Shown: positions 18,741 to 28,502, counted from the first letter of the stretch. The stretch: 64,000 nt of DNA from Chlamydiae bacterium Ga0074140 (GCA_001464115.1 LNES01000006.1:513747-577746), one strand, 5' to 3'. Numbers and translations are program-made. Notes: generated by a model from the sequence alone, not told the origin.

Positions 18741-20090
18741 ATGGACATTGTCATCCTCGGAGCCGGAAGTATAGGTTCGCATCTCGCCGCAACGCTTTCT
18801 CAAGAGGGGCATAACGTCATCGTCATCGATCACGCGGCAAAGCCTCTTGAGCGTCTTTCCGAAAGCGCAGATGTGGCAACGCGGCTGGGATCGGGCACAG
18901 ACTGGCGGCTTCTGGAAGAAATTTTAGAGTATTCGCCGGCGCTTTTTATCGCGGTGACGAACAATGATGAAACCAATCTAGTCGCCTGTAGCCTCGCAAA
19001 AAATTTGGGTTATCCCAAAACGGTTGCACGTATTCGCCAGGGATTTTATCTAAACCGTTCAAGGCTCGATCTGGCGCGCCTCTTTTTCGTTGATCATCTG
19101 ATTGGAACAGAGCTCATCGTTGCACACGATATCCTGCAGCATCTTCATCATCCAGATGCGGGGAAAATGGAGAATTTTGCTCACGGCTCCGTGCAGATGC
19201 GCACACTCACCGTCCCGCCTGCCTGGGAACAAGCCGATCAGAAAATTGTCGATCTTAAACTTCCCCAGAATCTCCTCATCAGCCTCATCCGAAGAGCTCA
19301 CTCTTCGCACAATGAATTGATCTTCCCGATGGGGAGCGACTCTCTTCTACCGGGAGATGAGGTCACCGTGATTGGTGAAACCAAAGCGATGGCAAAGATC
19401 CCGGAAATTTTCGGTGTGGAACGAAAGACCTTAAAATCTGCGCTCATCATCGGTGGCTCGACCATCGCACTGCACACTTGCAAACTTTTGGAAGAGCAGG
19501 GCACTCATGTGAAGATTTTAGAAAGTGACGAGGCTGTGTGCCGCAAACTTGCAGAACAGCTCCCTCATGCCACCATCCTCTGCCACGAGATCACAGATGT
19601 CCATTTTCTTCTTGGAGAAAAGCTGGCTTGTACAGAAGCTGTCATCTGCGCTTCCTCTTCGCATGAAACAAACGTTCTTATGGCGGCCATCGCAAAACAG
19701 GTGGGCTGCCCATACGTTGTTCCCCTTGTTTCGGAAGAGGGATACCTTCCTTTTTTACACAACTTAGGCATTACTACTACGGTTTCGGAGCGTGTAAGTA
19801 TTTCGAATCGGATTCATGCGCTAATTCAAGCAAAACCTCTTTTTTCCATCTCTTCCCTTTACGAGGATCAAGCGAAGATCATGGAAGTCAAAGTCTCATC
19901 CGATTCGCAGATTGCCGGCATTCCGCTCGTTGACCTCCGCTCTCAACTTCCAAAAGATTTTCTCTTCGCTCTCATCGAAAATCGCGGACGTGTGACCATT
20001 CCGAAAGGCAATCACATTCTCGCACCAGGTGACAGCGTGATCGTCCTCTGCGATCCTAAACACCTTCCGGAGTTGGAGAAGATTTTCTAA
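18741..20090 (+). CDS. trkA: Trk potassium uptake regulatory subunit TrkA
   Basis: Cytoplasmic NAD-binding regulator of the Trk channel, 449 residues. It has two tandem RCK units: an RCK_N Rossmann fold starting VILGAGSIGSHLA (about 1-130) with RCK_C (about 140-215), then a second Rossmann fold starting SALIIGGSTIALHTC (about 232-360) and RCK_C (about 370-449). The glycine motif GxGxxG is intact only in the first half (GAGSIG). Its stop overlaps the ATG of trkH (TAATG), so the regulator and pore subunits are co-translated. Confidence 0.93.
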   Translation: MDIVILGAGSIGSHLAATLSQEGHNVIVIDHAAKPLERLSESADVATRLGSGTDWRLLEEILEYSPALFIAVTNNDETNLVACSLAKNLGYPKTVARIRQGFYLNRSRLDLARLFFVDHLIGTELIVAHDILQHLHHPDAGKMENFAHGSVQMRTLTVPPAWEQADQKIVDLKLPQNLLISLIRRAHSSHNELIFPMGSDSLLPGDEVTVIGETKAMAKIPEIFGVERKTLKSALIIGGSTIALHTCKLLEEQGTHVKILESDEAVCRKLAEQLPHATILCHEITDVHFLLGEKLACTEAVICASSSHETNVLMAAIAKQVGCPYVVPLVSEEGYLPFLHNLGITTTVSERVSISNRIHALIQAKPLFSISSLYEDQAKIMEVKVSSDSQIAGIPLVDLRSQLPKDFLFALIENRGRVTIPKGNHILAPGDSVIVLCDPKHLPELEKIF

Positions 20091-21613
20091 TGACCTTCCA
20101 AGAGATCTACCGCTTCTTGGGACGCTACCTCTTCTACTTCTCACTCATCCTTCTACTTCCACTATCCGTCTCGGTCTTTTACGACTACTTTTGGGAAAAA
20201 GACCTCCCCTATCTTGGAAGTGTGAGTGCTTTTGTAATCACCACGTTTGTGTCCGGCCTCCTTTCTCTGCTCTTCTATAAACTGGGAAAGAAAAGTCCTG
20301 GTACCATCCATCGAAAAGAGAGCATTCTTCTCGTAGGCATCATCTGGTTTTTGACAGCAGCAATCTCCTCTCTTCCCTTTCTATTATCGAAAACACTGGA
20401 AAATCCCCTGGATGCTTTCTTTGAGGCGATGTCGGGTCTTACAACAACAGGTGTAACTGTCATGGGGCCATCTACGATTGCTCCTCTCGTCGACCCCTCT
20501 TCAGGAGAAGTTCTTGCCACAGGCATCGAGGCCGTTGCAAAACCCCTTCTCTTCTGGCGCAGTTTTATTCAGTGGCTGGGAGGAATGGGAATCGTGCTTC
20601 TCTTCATTGCGATCCTACCCGCCCTTTCGATGGGTGGAAGACTCCTCTTCGAAGCGGAGGTGACAGGACCCAGCAAAGAGTCTCTTAAACCAAGGATACA
20701 GGAAACCGCGAGCCTCCTTTGGAAAATCTACCTCGGACTCACCTGCTCTCAACTTGTCCTGCTGTTACTCACAAACCCTTTTCTTCCTTTTTTCGACGCA
20801 CTCACCCTCTCCTTTTCCACGATCTCTACAGGAGGATTTAGCATTAAAAATGCTGGTCTCACCGCATATAATTCTTCATCCATCGAGTGGATAACGCTCC
20901 TCTTCATGATCTTTGGAAGCATCAATTTCACGCTCTATTTTCACTGCATCAAAGGAAAGATCTACCGCGTCTATGAACCGGAATTTTTTGCCTTCCTGAG
21001 CGTCCTATTTATTGGAGGGATTGCCGTCTCCCTCTCTCTTCTGAAAACCGTTCCTTGGCAGACTGCGCTACACACAGGATTCTTCCAAGCGATCTCTACA
21101 CAAACTTCGACTGGATTTTCGATTGTCGATGAGACTCTCTGGCCATTCGCCTCGCAGTTTCTTCTCATCCTTCTCGCTTTTATGGGGGGAATGTCCGGTT
21201 CGACGTCGGGAGGGATCAAGATTGCGCGTTTCATCATCTTCTTTCATCTGATCGCCCATAAGATCGAAACGATCTTTAGGCCCGCCACCATTCGTTGCCT
21301 TAAAATCGGCAAAAAAGAGGTCTCTGACAAAACTGCTCTTACAGTGCTCATCTTTCTCTGCATCGTAATCCTCCTCACCGTGATCGGCAGTTTTCTTCTA
21401 ATCCTCGACGGTTTAGACGCCATGACCGCTTTCACCGTCATCGCCAGCATGATCAACAACGCGGGGCTTTCCATTGCCTCCAGCACAAGCGACCACTCCT
21501 ATGCATTTCTCCCTCCCTTCTCGAAGCTGATCTCTATTCTTTGGATGGCACTCGGCCGTCTCGAATTCTTCATCCTGCTGGTATTTCTGGTTCCCAGCTT
21601 CTGGAAAAAATAG
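20090..21613 (+). CDS. trkH: Trk potassium uptake pore subunit TrkH
   Basis: Inner-membrane K+ channel/transporter subunit of 507 residues, with about ten hydrophobic helices arranged as repeated membrane-pore-membrane units. Selectivity-filter-like segments are visible in all four repeats: GLTTTGVTV, TISTGGFSI, TQTSTGFSI and MINNAGLSI. The fourth lacks the Thr-Gly pair but keeps a glycine, as is usual. Paired with TrkA immediately upstream, it mediates potassium uptake. It is convergent with the DMT transporter gene, with six bases between the stops. Confidence 0.93.
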   Translation: MTFQEIYRFLGRYLFYFSLILLLPLSVSVFYDYFWEKDLPYLGSVSAFVITTFVSGLLSLLFYKLGKKSPGTIHRKESILLVGIIWFLTAAISSLPFLLSKTLENPLDAFFEAMSGLTTTGVTVMGPSTIAPLVDPSSGEVLATGIEAVAKPLLFWRSFIQWLGGMGIVLLFIAILPALSMGGRLLFEAEVTGPSKESLKPRIQETASLLWKIYLGLTCSQLVLLLLTNPFLPFFDALTLSFSTISTGGFSIKNAGLTAYNSSSIEWITLLFMIFGSINFTLYFHCIKGKIYRVYEPEFFAFLSVLFIGGIAVSLSLLKTVPWQTALHTGFFQAISTQTSTGFSIVDETLWPFASQFLLILLAFMGGMSGSTSGGIKIARFIIFFHLIAHKIETIFRPATIRCLKIGKKEVSDKTALTVLIFLCIVILLTVIGSFLLILDGLDAMTAFTVIASMINNAGLSIASSTSDHSYAFLPPFSKLISILWMALGRLEFFILLVFLVPSFWKK

Positions 21614-21619
21614 AGGACC

Positions 21620-22537
21620 CTAGAGAAGAGCTTTCCAGTCGAGGGTGCCGATGAGGATGCCGAGGATACAGAGAGCAGAAGCCGCCCATTTGATCTTTTC
21701 GCGATAGAGCCATTGGCTCCACACATTGCAGAACACGATAATTGCGACTGCAAAAATGGGAAAAATCATCGCATGCTCGAATGGAGAAGATACTTCTGTA
21801 GCACGAATGAGTAGAAATGTTCCGACGCCGTTGGCGGCCCCACCGAGAAGTCCGTAGAGGATTTCGGTGCGGTTGGGCAGTTTTTTTTGCGACATGAAAT
21901 AGATCAGAGCCTGAACGAAGGCAGCGGCGCAAAACACCATCGGCATGAACCACTGCGAGACGGCGTCGTCCATATCGAAGGAGAGCATAAGCTCAGTTGC
22001 ACCAGGATAATGAATGAAGAGGGCTCGCCATTGCATGAAGACGAGAAAGGCAACGTGAAAGGCAAAAGCGCTAAACGCAAAAGTGAACCACCTCGCCATC
22101 TTTCCAGTTCGAACCGTTTCGTAACCGATCCAGAAGAGGCCTGCAATGACGACAAGGGAGCCGATGCCATGTGTGAGCGTATAGGTAAAACCAAACTTTT
22201 CACCAAAGACAAGTACCATGATGATCACAGGCATCACGCTCGATGTGTTCAACATCGCGAAGGTGAGACCAGAAGGGCCCGTTTCGAGCGCACGTCCAAG
22301 AGAGGCCATCACTCCAGCCAGAATAATTCCTCCAGCAAGACCAAAACCGGCCATGCAATTGCTCCATGCATAATCACCTGTGCGCACAGGGTTCAAAAGA
22401 ATCGCCACGAGAAAAGTGAAAAAGAGCTGCACCATGAGGTATGCTTTGCTCGAGCCACCCGCATCAATGCTCTTCCGCATACAGAGATTCGAAAGCGCAA
22501 CAAAAAGAGCTGCAATCAAAACTAGCTGAATTCCCAT
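21620..22537 (-). CDS. DMT-superfamily (EamA-like) transporter
   Basis: 305-residue integral membrane protein with about ten transmembrane helices in two similar halves, typical of drug/metabolite transporters. The first helix (GIQLVLIAALFVALSNLCMRK) and the helix-3/4 region (GPSGLTFAMLNTSSVMPVIIMVLVFGE, interrupted here for brevity) fit the EamA pattern; the last helix ends in LGILIGTLDW. The substrate is unknown. Family members move amino acids, nucleotides, nucleotide sugars or other metabolites. It stands alone and diverges from the TPR operon, with a palindromic repeat in the 282-base gap between. Confidence 0.8.
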   Translation of the reverse strand: MGIQLVLIAALFVALSNLCMRKSIDAGGSSKAYLMVQLFFTFLVAILLNPVRTGDYAWSNCMAGFGLAGGIILAGVMASLGRALETGPSGLTFAMLNTSSVMPVIIMVLVFGEKFGFTYTLTHGIGSLVVIAGLFWIGYETVRTGKMARWFTFAFSAFAFHVAFLVFMQWRALFIHYPGATELMLSFDMDDAVSQWFMPMVFCAAAFVQALIYFMSQKKLPNRTEILYGLLGGAANGVGTFLLIRATEVSSPFEHAMIFPIFAVAIIVFCNVWSQWLYREKIKWAASALCILGILIGTLDWKALL

Positions 22538-22617
22538 GTGTAACGTTATACCCCTAGCAGTTGGTTAATGACAACCTTCTGAAATGAAGAGAAGAAAGAT
22601 CGGACACGGGAAAGAAT

Positions 22618-22696
22618 TTAACCACCGAGCTCACCGAGAACACAGAGGCGCTTTGCGCGAATTAAACCTCTCTTATCTCGGTGTTCTCGGTGTTAA
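22618..22696. repeat. ACCGAG-type palindromic repeat
   Basis: Left arm TTTAACCACCGAGCTCACCG (from 22618) and right arm ending TTCTCGGTGTTAAA (22696) are imperfect reverse complements over about 30 bases, with a short GCGCTTTGCGC hairpin between them. Sequences of this CACCGAGAACACAGAG type recur as interspersed palindromes in many unrelated bacteria. It lies in the divergent gap 22538-22819, upstream of the TPR operon promoter. Confidence 0.7.
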
Positions 22697-22760
22697 AAAA
22701 TCTCTCTTTCGCGACCGCACCCGTGCACGATCCCTCCTGCTCCGCTGCTGTTCTCTTCAT

Positions 22761-22788
22761 TTGTAAAATAATATGTTGTGGCTATAAT
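22761..22788 (+). promoter_or_regulatory. Predicted sigma-66/70 promoter of the TPR-VWA operon
   Basis: TTGTAA (22761-22766), a 16-base spacer and a perfect TATAAT (22783-22788), followed 31 bases later by the ATG at 22820 with AGGTG just upstream. This is sequence resemblance only. Confidence 0.55.
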
Positions 22789-22819
22789 CGGCCCAAATCA
22801 TTTCCACTATAGGTGAGGC

Positions 22820-25522
22820 ATGTCTAGAGAACATCTTTTGATTAGCTTAGCGGCACTCTCTCTTCCGTTCGTCACTGCGCTTCAACCGGTGAAAACGTCC
22901 TCTCCGCAAGAAGCGATGCAACTGCGTCGCATCGCAGAGTTTTGGAAAGAGGGGGATTACAAAGCTGCAAAAGGACAAATTCTCGACCTGCTCTCACGCT
23001 ATCCTCAGAGCAATGCGAAAGAACAGCTCTACGCGATGCTGGGCGACCTCTACTTTTTTGAGAATACGTACAAAGATGCCGTGGAGGCCTATGCCCTCAT
23101 CCAAGATGCAGAATTGAAGAAAAAGACTGGGCTCAATGCCATTCGCGCGCTCTTTGCTCTTAACCGTTTCGCAGAAGTTATTGAAGCAGCAAATCTTGAG
23201 ATCCAAGAATCGGGCGTTGAGAAACTCGATGTTCATTATCTTCTTGCAGAGTCTCTCTGGCGCGAGGGAATGCAGACAAAAGACGAGTCAAAAAAAACCT
23301 CCTATTTTCAGCAAGCAAAGTTGCAATATGAGACACTTCTACAAAGTAAATTCAAAGAAGCTTCTCTCTTTCCTCTTGCCTCGATCTGTCGCGATTTGAA
23401 GGAGTATAAGCAGGCTGCGGCTCTCTTTTTAGAACTAGTTGGAAAGCACCCTGAAAAGAAAGAAGAGCTCCTCTTCCAAGTGGCAAGCCTCAGAATCCAT
23501 GATGACAAAGAAGAGGCGTGCAAAGTTTTTGCCTCGATTTATCCCCTTCAGGGAAAAAGAGCAGCGGCCGCTGCATTCAACCATCTTGTTCTCCTGTTCC
23601 AGATGGGGAAATATAGCGAATTTGTCTCAGCAGAACCGCAAGCTCGCAAACATATCGCTGCTGACAAACTTTCCCTTATTCACCTCTATCTAGGAAAAAG
23701 CTTTTACGCATTGAAAAATTACGCACAAGCTATTGTTCCTCTACGAGCTTTCGTTAAAGAAAACAGCAGATCCACATCTGTAGAAGCAAAAAGCGCCCTA
23801 CTCTCCCTGATCAATTGTGCCAAAGAGTTAAAAAACGTCACGCTCATGGCAAGCACCGTGCAAATGTTAGGAGAAAGTTTCTCACAAGATTTAGACTACG
23901 CGAAGGCGCTCGTGCTGCTTGCGCAAGTTTGCGAAGAGTCTGGCGATTTTGCACAAGCTGAAGGCCACCTTTCTAAAGCTCTCCTCGCTTTTCCTGAGTA
24001 TGATGGGAAAGAGACGCTCATTTATGAAAGAGCTCGCCTTCTTTATAAATCAAAAAAATGGAAAGAGAGTAGAGATGCCCTTACAGCCTTTCTTCAAGAA
24101 TTCCCTCAGAGTACACATCTTTCGGCTGTTTGGCATCAACTCATCCACGCCTCTCTCATGGAGCGTGAGCAAGCGAAAGGAAGCGATCTCGCAGCAAAAA
24201 ATGAGATGATCATCTCTCTTTTGAAGGATGCCTTAAACCAAAAAGAGGTCTGGCAAGCGAATGAGCTAGAAAATTACAGCCTTCTTCTCTCTAAAACACT
24301 TTACGGGCTAGAGAGATGGGACGAGTGCGTATCCGCCCTCGAATCGTTTCTCACAGCCTTCTCTTCCTCCTCCTCCGTGCCCGAAGCGCAGCTCATGCTC
24401 GCGCTTTCACTTCATCACTCTGGAAAAGAGGGAGAAGGATTTTTGGATCAGGTGGAAAAAGCGCTTCTACTCAATCCGCAGATCGAAAGTCGCGGCCAGC
24501 TTCATCTCATGCTCTATAACGGGTACCTGAAGGCATCCGGACAAAAACCCAATGAGAAATGGCTACTAGAAAAAGCTGCTGATCATCTTTACGAATGCGC
24601 AATGCAGGGAAAGGTCGAGATCAAGCGCGACAACATTCTCTGGCTTGCCAACTACTACTACACACGAGCAAAAGAGGGAAATGGTTCTCGTTTTGCAGAA
24701 CGCGCTGCTCAACTTTTTGAACAGATTGTCAAAAATCTCAAAGCGATTACCTGCGATACCCTCGACTTGGAAGCAGAGACTCTCAAATACGCAGATCTTC
24801 TTACCTTCATGGGTAAGCATGCAGAAGCCCTTTCTCTGTTACAAGAGATGAGAGCGGTGTATGACGAAAAGAGCGATCTAGCTTGGAAATTCCAGAGAAG
24901 AGCAATTCTTGAGCTCGGTCGTGCTTACACGCGTGTGGGGGATGCTGAAAACGCAATTCAAACATACGACCACCTTATCTCCTCTTCTTCGCATGCGGCT
25001 TCTGCGGCCGCTGATGCAGCTCTTCTCGAAAGAGCCCGTCTTGAGTATGGCCGATTGAAAAGTGAGGAGAAGAACGATGCTAGCCCACGTCTTACTTCGA
25101 TCCTGGCGGCCCTTAAAGATCTCCAAATCAAAAGAAAGTTGAATACAGAGCCCATTCACCTTGAAGCGGCTCTAGAGTATGCGCAGATCAAATCTGACCT
25201 CGCGCCTGAGGAAAAGAGGGCAGAGCGCATTCTCGCTCTCTTAAAAAGTCTTAAAGAAGAGTTTTTAAACGAAGAGGATCCTCAAGCACAAGAGTATCAA
25301 GCTTGTCGTTTACGTCTTTCGGAAAAAGACCATCTATTCCAAACTTATATGAAATTCATCGATGCCCTGCTTTTGGAAGCACAGGCGAGGTTGTGTGAAA
25401 ATATCGATGAGGCAACAGAGATGAAAGCCAAGGCAAGCGCGCTGATGAACGAGTTAAAAGAGTCCGCACCTTCGCTCACCCCCTACCTCCGTGAGAGGCT
25501 GGAAGCTAACAAACATCTATGA
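22820..25522 (+). CDS. Large TPR-repeat protein with probable signal peptide
   Basis: 900 residues. The N-terminus (MSREHLLISLAALSLPFVTA) is a plausible signal peptide. The rest is almost wholly helical with many TPR-like units, for example FWKEGDYKAAKGQILDLLSR, LAQVCEESGDFAQAEGHL and ELGRAYTRVGDAENAIQTYD, and is rich in Lys, Glu, Ala and Leu. TPR arrays mediate protein-protein contacts; a periplasmic or outer-membrane-associated scaffold is the likely role, which is inference. It overlaps the VWA gene by four bases (ATGA), so the two proteins probably work together. No catalytic domain is visible. Confidence 0.8.
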   Translation: MSREHLLISLAALSLPFVTALQPVKTSSPQEAMQLRRIAEFWKEGDYKAAKGQILDLLSRYPQSNAKEQLYAMLGDLYFFENTYKDAVEAYALIQDAELKKKTGLNAIRALFALNRFAEVIEAANLEIQESGVEKLDVHYLLAESLWREGMQTKDESKKTSYFQQAKLQYETLLQSKFKEASLFPLASICRDLKEYKQAAALFLELVGKHPEKKEELLFQVASLRIHDDKEEACKVFASIYPLQGKRAAAAAFNHLVLLFQMGKYSEFVSAEPQARKHIAADKLSLIHLYLGKSFYALKNYAQAIVPLRAFVKENSRSTSVEAKSALLSLINCAKELKNVTLMASTVQMLGESFSQDLDYAKALVLLAQVCEESGDFAQAEGHLSKALLAFPEYDGKETLIYERARLLYKSKKWKESRDALTAFLQEFPQSTHLSAVWHQLIHASLMEREQAKGSDLAAKNEMIISLLKDALNQKEVWQANELENYSLLLSKTLYGLERWDECVSALESFLTAFSSSSSVPEAQLMLALSLHHSGKEGEGFLDQVEKALLLNPQIESRGQLHLMLYNGYLKASGQKPNEKWLLEKAADHLYECAMQGKVEIKRDNILWLANYYYTRAKEGNGSRFAERAAQLFEQIVKNLKAITCDTLDLEAETLKYADLLTFMGKHAEALSLLQEMRAVYDEKSDLAWKFQRRAILELGRAYTRVGDAENAIQTYDHLISSSSHAASAAADAALLERARLEYGRLKSEEKNDASPRLTSILAALKDLQIKRKLNTEPIHLEAALEYAQIKSDLAPEEKRAERILALLKSLKEEFLNEEDPQAQEYQACRLRLSEKDHLFQTYMKFIDALLLEAQARLCENIDEATEMKAKASALMNELKESAPSLTPYLRERLEANKHL

Positions 25523-27363
25523 AAAAAAAGTCTCTTCTTGCGACATGCCTTCTCATCTCTCTGAGCGTCCACCTCTTTTTTCTCTTTTTTTTCGCGCGTA
25601 CGCCTCTGCTTTTGCAAAGTAAGCTCTCTTCCCTCTTTCGAAAAAGCGCCCCCTCTCTCGAGCTCCTGACAGCTGAAGAAGATGAACTCCTGCGGCAGGC
25701 GGAGCTAGAAGAGGTGTTCGAGTCGCTCACGACAACCCCCACACCCTTCGATTTTTACCATCAACCCTCGGGAAATACAAAATCGCCAGCACAAGAGGGA
25801 ATTGCTTCTCTCCCATCCGTTCTAGAAGAACAAGTTTTGGCTTTGCAAAATGTCGAGGAGAGCCCCTCAATCCTCTCGACACCCTCTTTCCTTACAGAAT
25901 TTGAAAGTGCCACTGCGCTAGAAGAGGTGAACTCTTCTGAAGAGTTCGTTTCACAAATCAAATTTGATAAAGTTCCAAGCAGTGACCACAAAAAGGCGAT
26001 CTCCTCTTCTCTCGCGCTTGATGAAGTGGAAACCATCGATGATCTCGGCATCAACTCGCTCACAGTCTCTGCACTACCCGAGTCGAAACTCCCCGCTGTG
26101 AACGTGATCGAGAGCTTTGTAAAGTCGCCGGAGCTTGAAAAACCTATCTCTTCGTCTCCTACTCCACCATCAGATATTCTCTCTATTGAACCCCTCGCAG
26201 AGTCTGACCCACTCATCCTCGCTTCCCCCCTTTCTCCATCTGGCGATCTCCAAAAACCCTTCACATTTCAAAATCCTAAATCTCTCCCGGCAACTGACAA
26301 CTATCAGCTTCCCGCTGTCGCATCCGCAATGCCCTGGGATTCGGCTTTCGACGTGAAAATCGAATTGATGGCTAATCCCGATGGTAAAGGGGTTGTATTC
26401 AGCATGAATCTCGCTCCAAGTGAAGCGATCGACGCCGAAGCGATGACGCACAACTTCTACTTCCTCATCGACCGCTCCAGCTCTATTCAGCGCCACCGCT
26501 TTGCCGCCTATAAACGCGCCGTGCTTAAAGCTCTGAGCTGCCTCCATGAAGGAGATAAGTTCAACATTCTTCTTTTCGACAAGAAGATCAAACGTCTGAG
26601 CGAGCATCCTCTCTCCTTTTCTCAGAAGAGCTGCAAACGCGCTGAAGAGTTTTTAGAGTCACAAGAGCATGGAGGAATGTTTGCTGCGGCGGATCTCTAC
26701 TCAGCTCTCGATAAGATCATCCCTTATCAGGTGTCAGAAGGAGAAGCTCACTCCGCTATCCTCATTACCGATGGAGATTCTTCGCAGCCTCCTGCTAAGC
26801 AGCAAAAAATGATCGCCGCCTGGCTCGCCAAAAACGCGGGAAAAGTCACGCTCTACACAGCTGCCGTAGGAAAAGAGAACAACCTCCTCATGCTCGATCT
26901 TTTAAGCTCTTCTAGCGGCGGTCAGCTCATCTACTCAGACACTTATGCCGCCTTCCCTAGAAAACTCGGCAAACTCCTTCTCGATCTGCGCGGACCCCTC
27001 GTGAAAGAGCTCACCGTCACAGCACAGCCGAAAAAAGAGGGAGAGGCGATTCAGCTCTACCCCGCCTCTTCTGCTATGCCAACACTTTTTGCAAAACGCC
27101 CTTATGAGATCATTGGCAGTGCATCGAGCCTCACCGATTTTACCCTCCAAATTCAGGGAAAATATAAAAATCAGTGGGTGACAATCACCAAGGAGGTCTC
27201 ATTAAGGAAAGCCGTTAAAGGAAATCGTCCGCTCGAGAAAAAATGGGCAAACGTCCGCGCAAAATCGCAATATGACAACTTCCTTAAAGAGGGAAAGGTC
27301 GCCCATCTCCTAAAAGCCAAGGAGATCTTGAAGTCCTCCGGTCACGAGATTGCGATGGAATGA
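25519..27363 (+). CDS. Membrane-anchored VWA-domain protein
   Basis: 614 residues. A single N-terminal transmembrane anchor (about 6-26) is followed by a long disordered Ser/Pro/Glu-rich stretch (about 40-275). The von Willebrand factor A domain (about 285-480) has a MIDAS-like D318-x-S320-x-S322 and D418 in LITDGDSS. The conserved MIDAS threonine is not obvious: the expected position reads GGMFAAADLYSAL. A C-terminal beta-rich region follows. VWA domains bind protein ligands through a metal ion. Co-translated with the TPR protein upstream, it resembles VWA/TPR pairs such as BatA-BatB-type systems in layout, but no MoxR ATPase gene is adjacent. The stop overlaps the start of rsmD. Confidence 0.8.
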   Translation: MKKKSLLATCLLISLSVHLFFLFFFARTPLLLQSKLSSLFRKSAPSLELLTAEEDELLRQAELEEVFESLTTTPTPFDFYHQPSGNTKSPAQEGIASLPSVLEEQVLALQNVEESPSILSTPSFLTEFESATALEEVNSSEEFVSQIKFDKVPSSDHKKAISSSLALDEVETIDDLGINSLTVSALPESKLPAVNVIESFVKSPELEKPISSSPTPPSDILSIEPLAESDPLILASPLSPSGDLQKPFTFQNPKSLPATDNYQLPAVASAMPWDSAFDVKIELMANPDGKGVVFSMNLAPSEAIDAEAMTHNFYFLIDRSSSIQRHRFAAYKRAVLKALSCLHEGDKFNILLFDKKIKRLSEHPLSFSQKSCKRAEEFLESQEHGGMFAAADLYSALDKIIPYQVSEGEAHSAILITDGDSSQPPAKQQKMIAAWLAKNAGKVTLYTAAVGKENNLLMLDLLSSSSGGQLIYSDTYAAFPRKLGKLLLDLRGPLVKELTVTAQPKKEGEAIQLYPASSAMPTLFAKRPYEIIGSASSLTDFTLQIQGKYKNQWVTITKEVSLRKAVKGNRPLEKKWANVRAKSQYDNFLKEGKVAHLLKAKEILKSSGHEIAME

Positions 27364-27935
27364 GCCTCAGGATCATCGGTGGAGAGATGCGAGGCCGCGC
27401 TCTCAAGTCCCCCAGAAGCACATCCATACGGCCTACCACGGGGATTTTACGGAAATCGGTCTTTGATATCTGCAAAGAGATCATCACCGATGCAAATTTT
27501 CTAGACCTTTTTGCCGGTACAGGGGCAATGGGCATCGAAGCGCTCAGCCGCGGCGCCGCCCATGCTACCTTTGTCGATCAAGATCGAGAAGCCCTCCTCT
27601 GCATCCGCAAGAATTTAGAGACCCTCAAACTCGAAGAGAGGGGCACCATCTTTAAAGGCGATGCTCCTCAAGTTTTAAGGCGCTTCGAAGAGCAGAAAAA
27701 AACTTTCGACATCATCTACATCGATCCCCCTTACCACGAAGATCACTATCACCCTGAGATCCTTGCTCTACTCGACAGCTCCCCTATTGCCAAGGGTGCA
27801 ACCATCTTCGTCGAAGAGGCAACCCCTTCACGCTGGGAGAAAGAAAAAATCCCCCTTAGGAATCTCGTGCTCAAAAGCACACGCCGCTTTGGAAGATCCA
27901 TTTTGTTTCAGTATCTATCTCGCTCTCTTCTGTGA
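27360..27935 (+). CDS. rsmD: 16S rRNA (guanine966-N2)-methyltransferase RsmD
   Basis: 191-residue SAM-dependent methyltransferase modifying G966 of 16S rRNA (E. coli numbering). The N-terminus MSLRIIGGEMRGRALKSP and the following RPTTGILRKSVFDI are family hallmarks. The SAM-binding motif is FLDLFAGTGAMGIEALSRGA and the catalytic motif is DPPY in IYIDPPY. It overlaps the VWA gene by four bases and is followed by coaD after 31 bases; rsmD-coaD is a common bacterial pairing. Confidence 0.93.
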   Translation: MSLRIIGGEMRGRALKSPRSTSIRPTTGILRKSVFDICKEIITDANFLDLFAGTGAMGIEALSRGAAHATFVDQDREALLCIRKNLETLKLEERGTIFKGDAPQVLRRFEEQKKTFDIIYIDPPYHEDHYHPEILALLDSSPIAKGATIFVEEATPSRWEKEKIPLRNLVLKSTRRFGRSILFQYLSRSLL

Positions 27936-27966
27936 AAAAATTCTCCTTGCTTCTAAGATCCGAATT

Positions 27967-28443
27967 ATGAAGCGTGCACTCTTCGCAGGAAGTTTTGACC
28001 CTCCGACATTCGGCCATCTCGACATCATCCGCCGAGCCGCGAGGGTCTGCGATGAACTCATCGTCGGGATCGCAATCAATATCGCCAAATCAGAGATCTT
28101 TTCCCAGAGCGAGCGCGAAAAAATGCTCCGCGAACAGACGCGCGATCTCAAAAATGTGAAGATCGAAAGCTTTTCAGGACTTACTGTTGAATTTGCAAAA
28201 CGCAAAAAGATCGACTGTCTGATCCGCGGGGTGCGACCAGGGATAGACACGAACGAGGATTTTCAGCTCGCCCTTGCAAACCAAAAGTTGAGTGGCATAG
28301 ACACACTCTTTCTTTTAGCAGACCCACGTTTCAGCCATATCAGCTCTACTCTCATCAAAGAGATCGCCTCGTTTGATGGCTCCTTAAAAGAATTTGTTTC
28401 TCCATCCATTGAAAAGCTGTTAATAAAGCGCCTTTCAAGATAA
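27967..28443 (+). CDS. coaD: Phosphopantetheine adenylyltransferase
   Basis: Penultimate enzyme of coenzyme A synthesis, joining ATP and 4'-phosphopantetheine. 158 residues, the usual length. The nucleotidyltransferase motif TFGHLD follows AGSFDPP, and the second ATP-binding motif is HISSTLIKEIA. I use the ATG at 27967 (MKRALFAGSFDPP); the frame is open for 68 codons upstream, but that stretch lies inside rsmD and is not family-like. It is the last gene of the TPR-VWA-rsmD-coaD unit. Confidence 0.95.
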   Translation: MKRALFAGSFDPPTFGHLDIIRRAARVCDELIVGIAINIAKSEIFSQSEREKMLREQTRDLKNVKIESFSGLTVEFAKRKKIDCLIRGVRPGIDTNEDFQLALANQKLSGIDTLFLLADPRFSHISSTLIKEIASFDGSLKEFVSPSIEKLLIKRLSR

Positions 28444-28502
28444 AATTTGCCGATTTTATTCTTTATCTTATTCATCCGCTGCCATAAAATTATTCCAATT
28501 TT

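Noticed and set aside
21887..22525. 212-codon plus-strand frame opposite the DMT transporter
   Set aside because: It is rich in His, Arg and Lys as expected for the antisense of hydrophobic codons. The minus-strand gene has coherent membrane topology.
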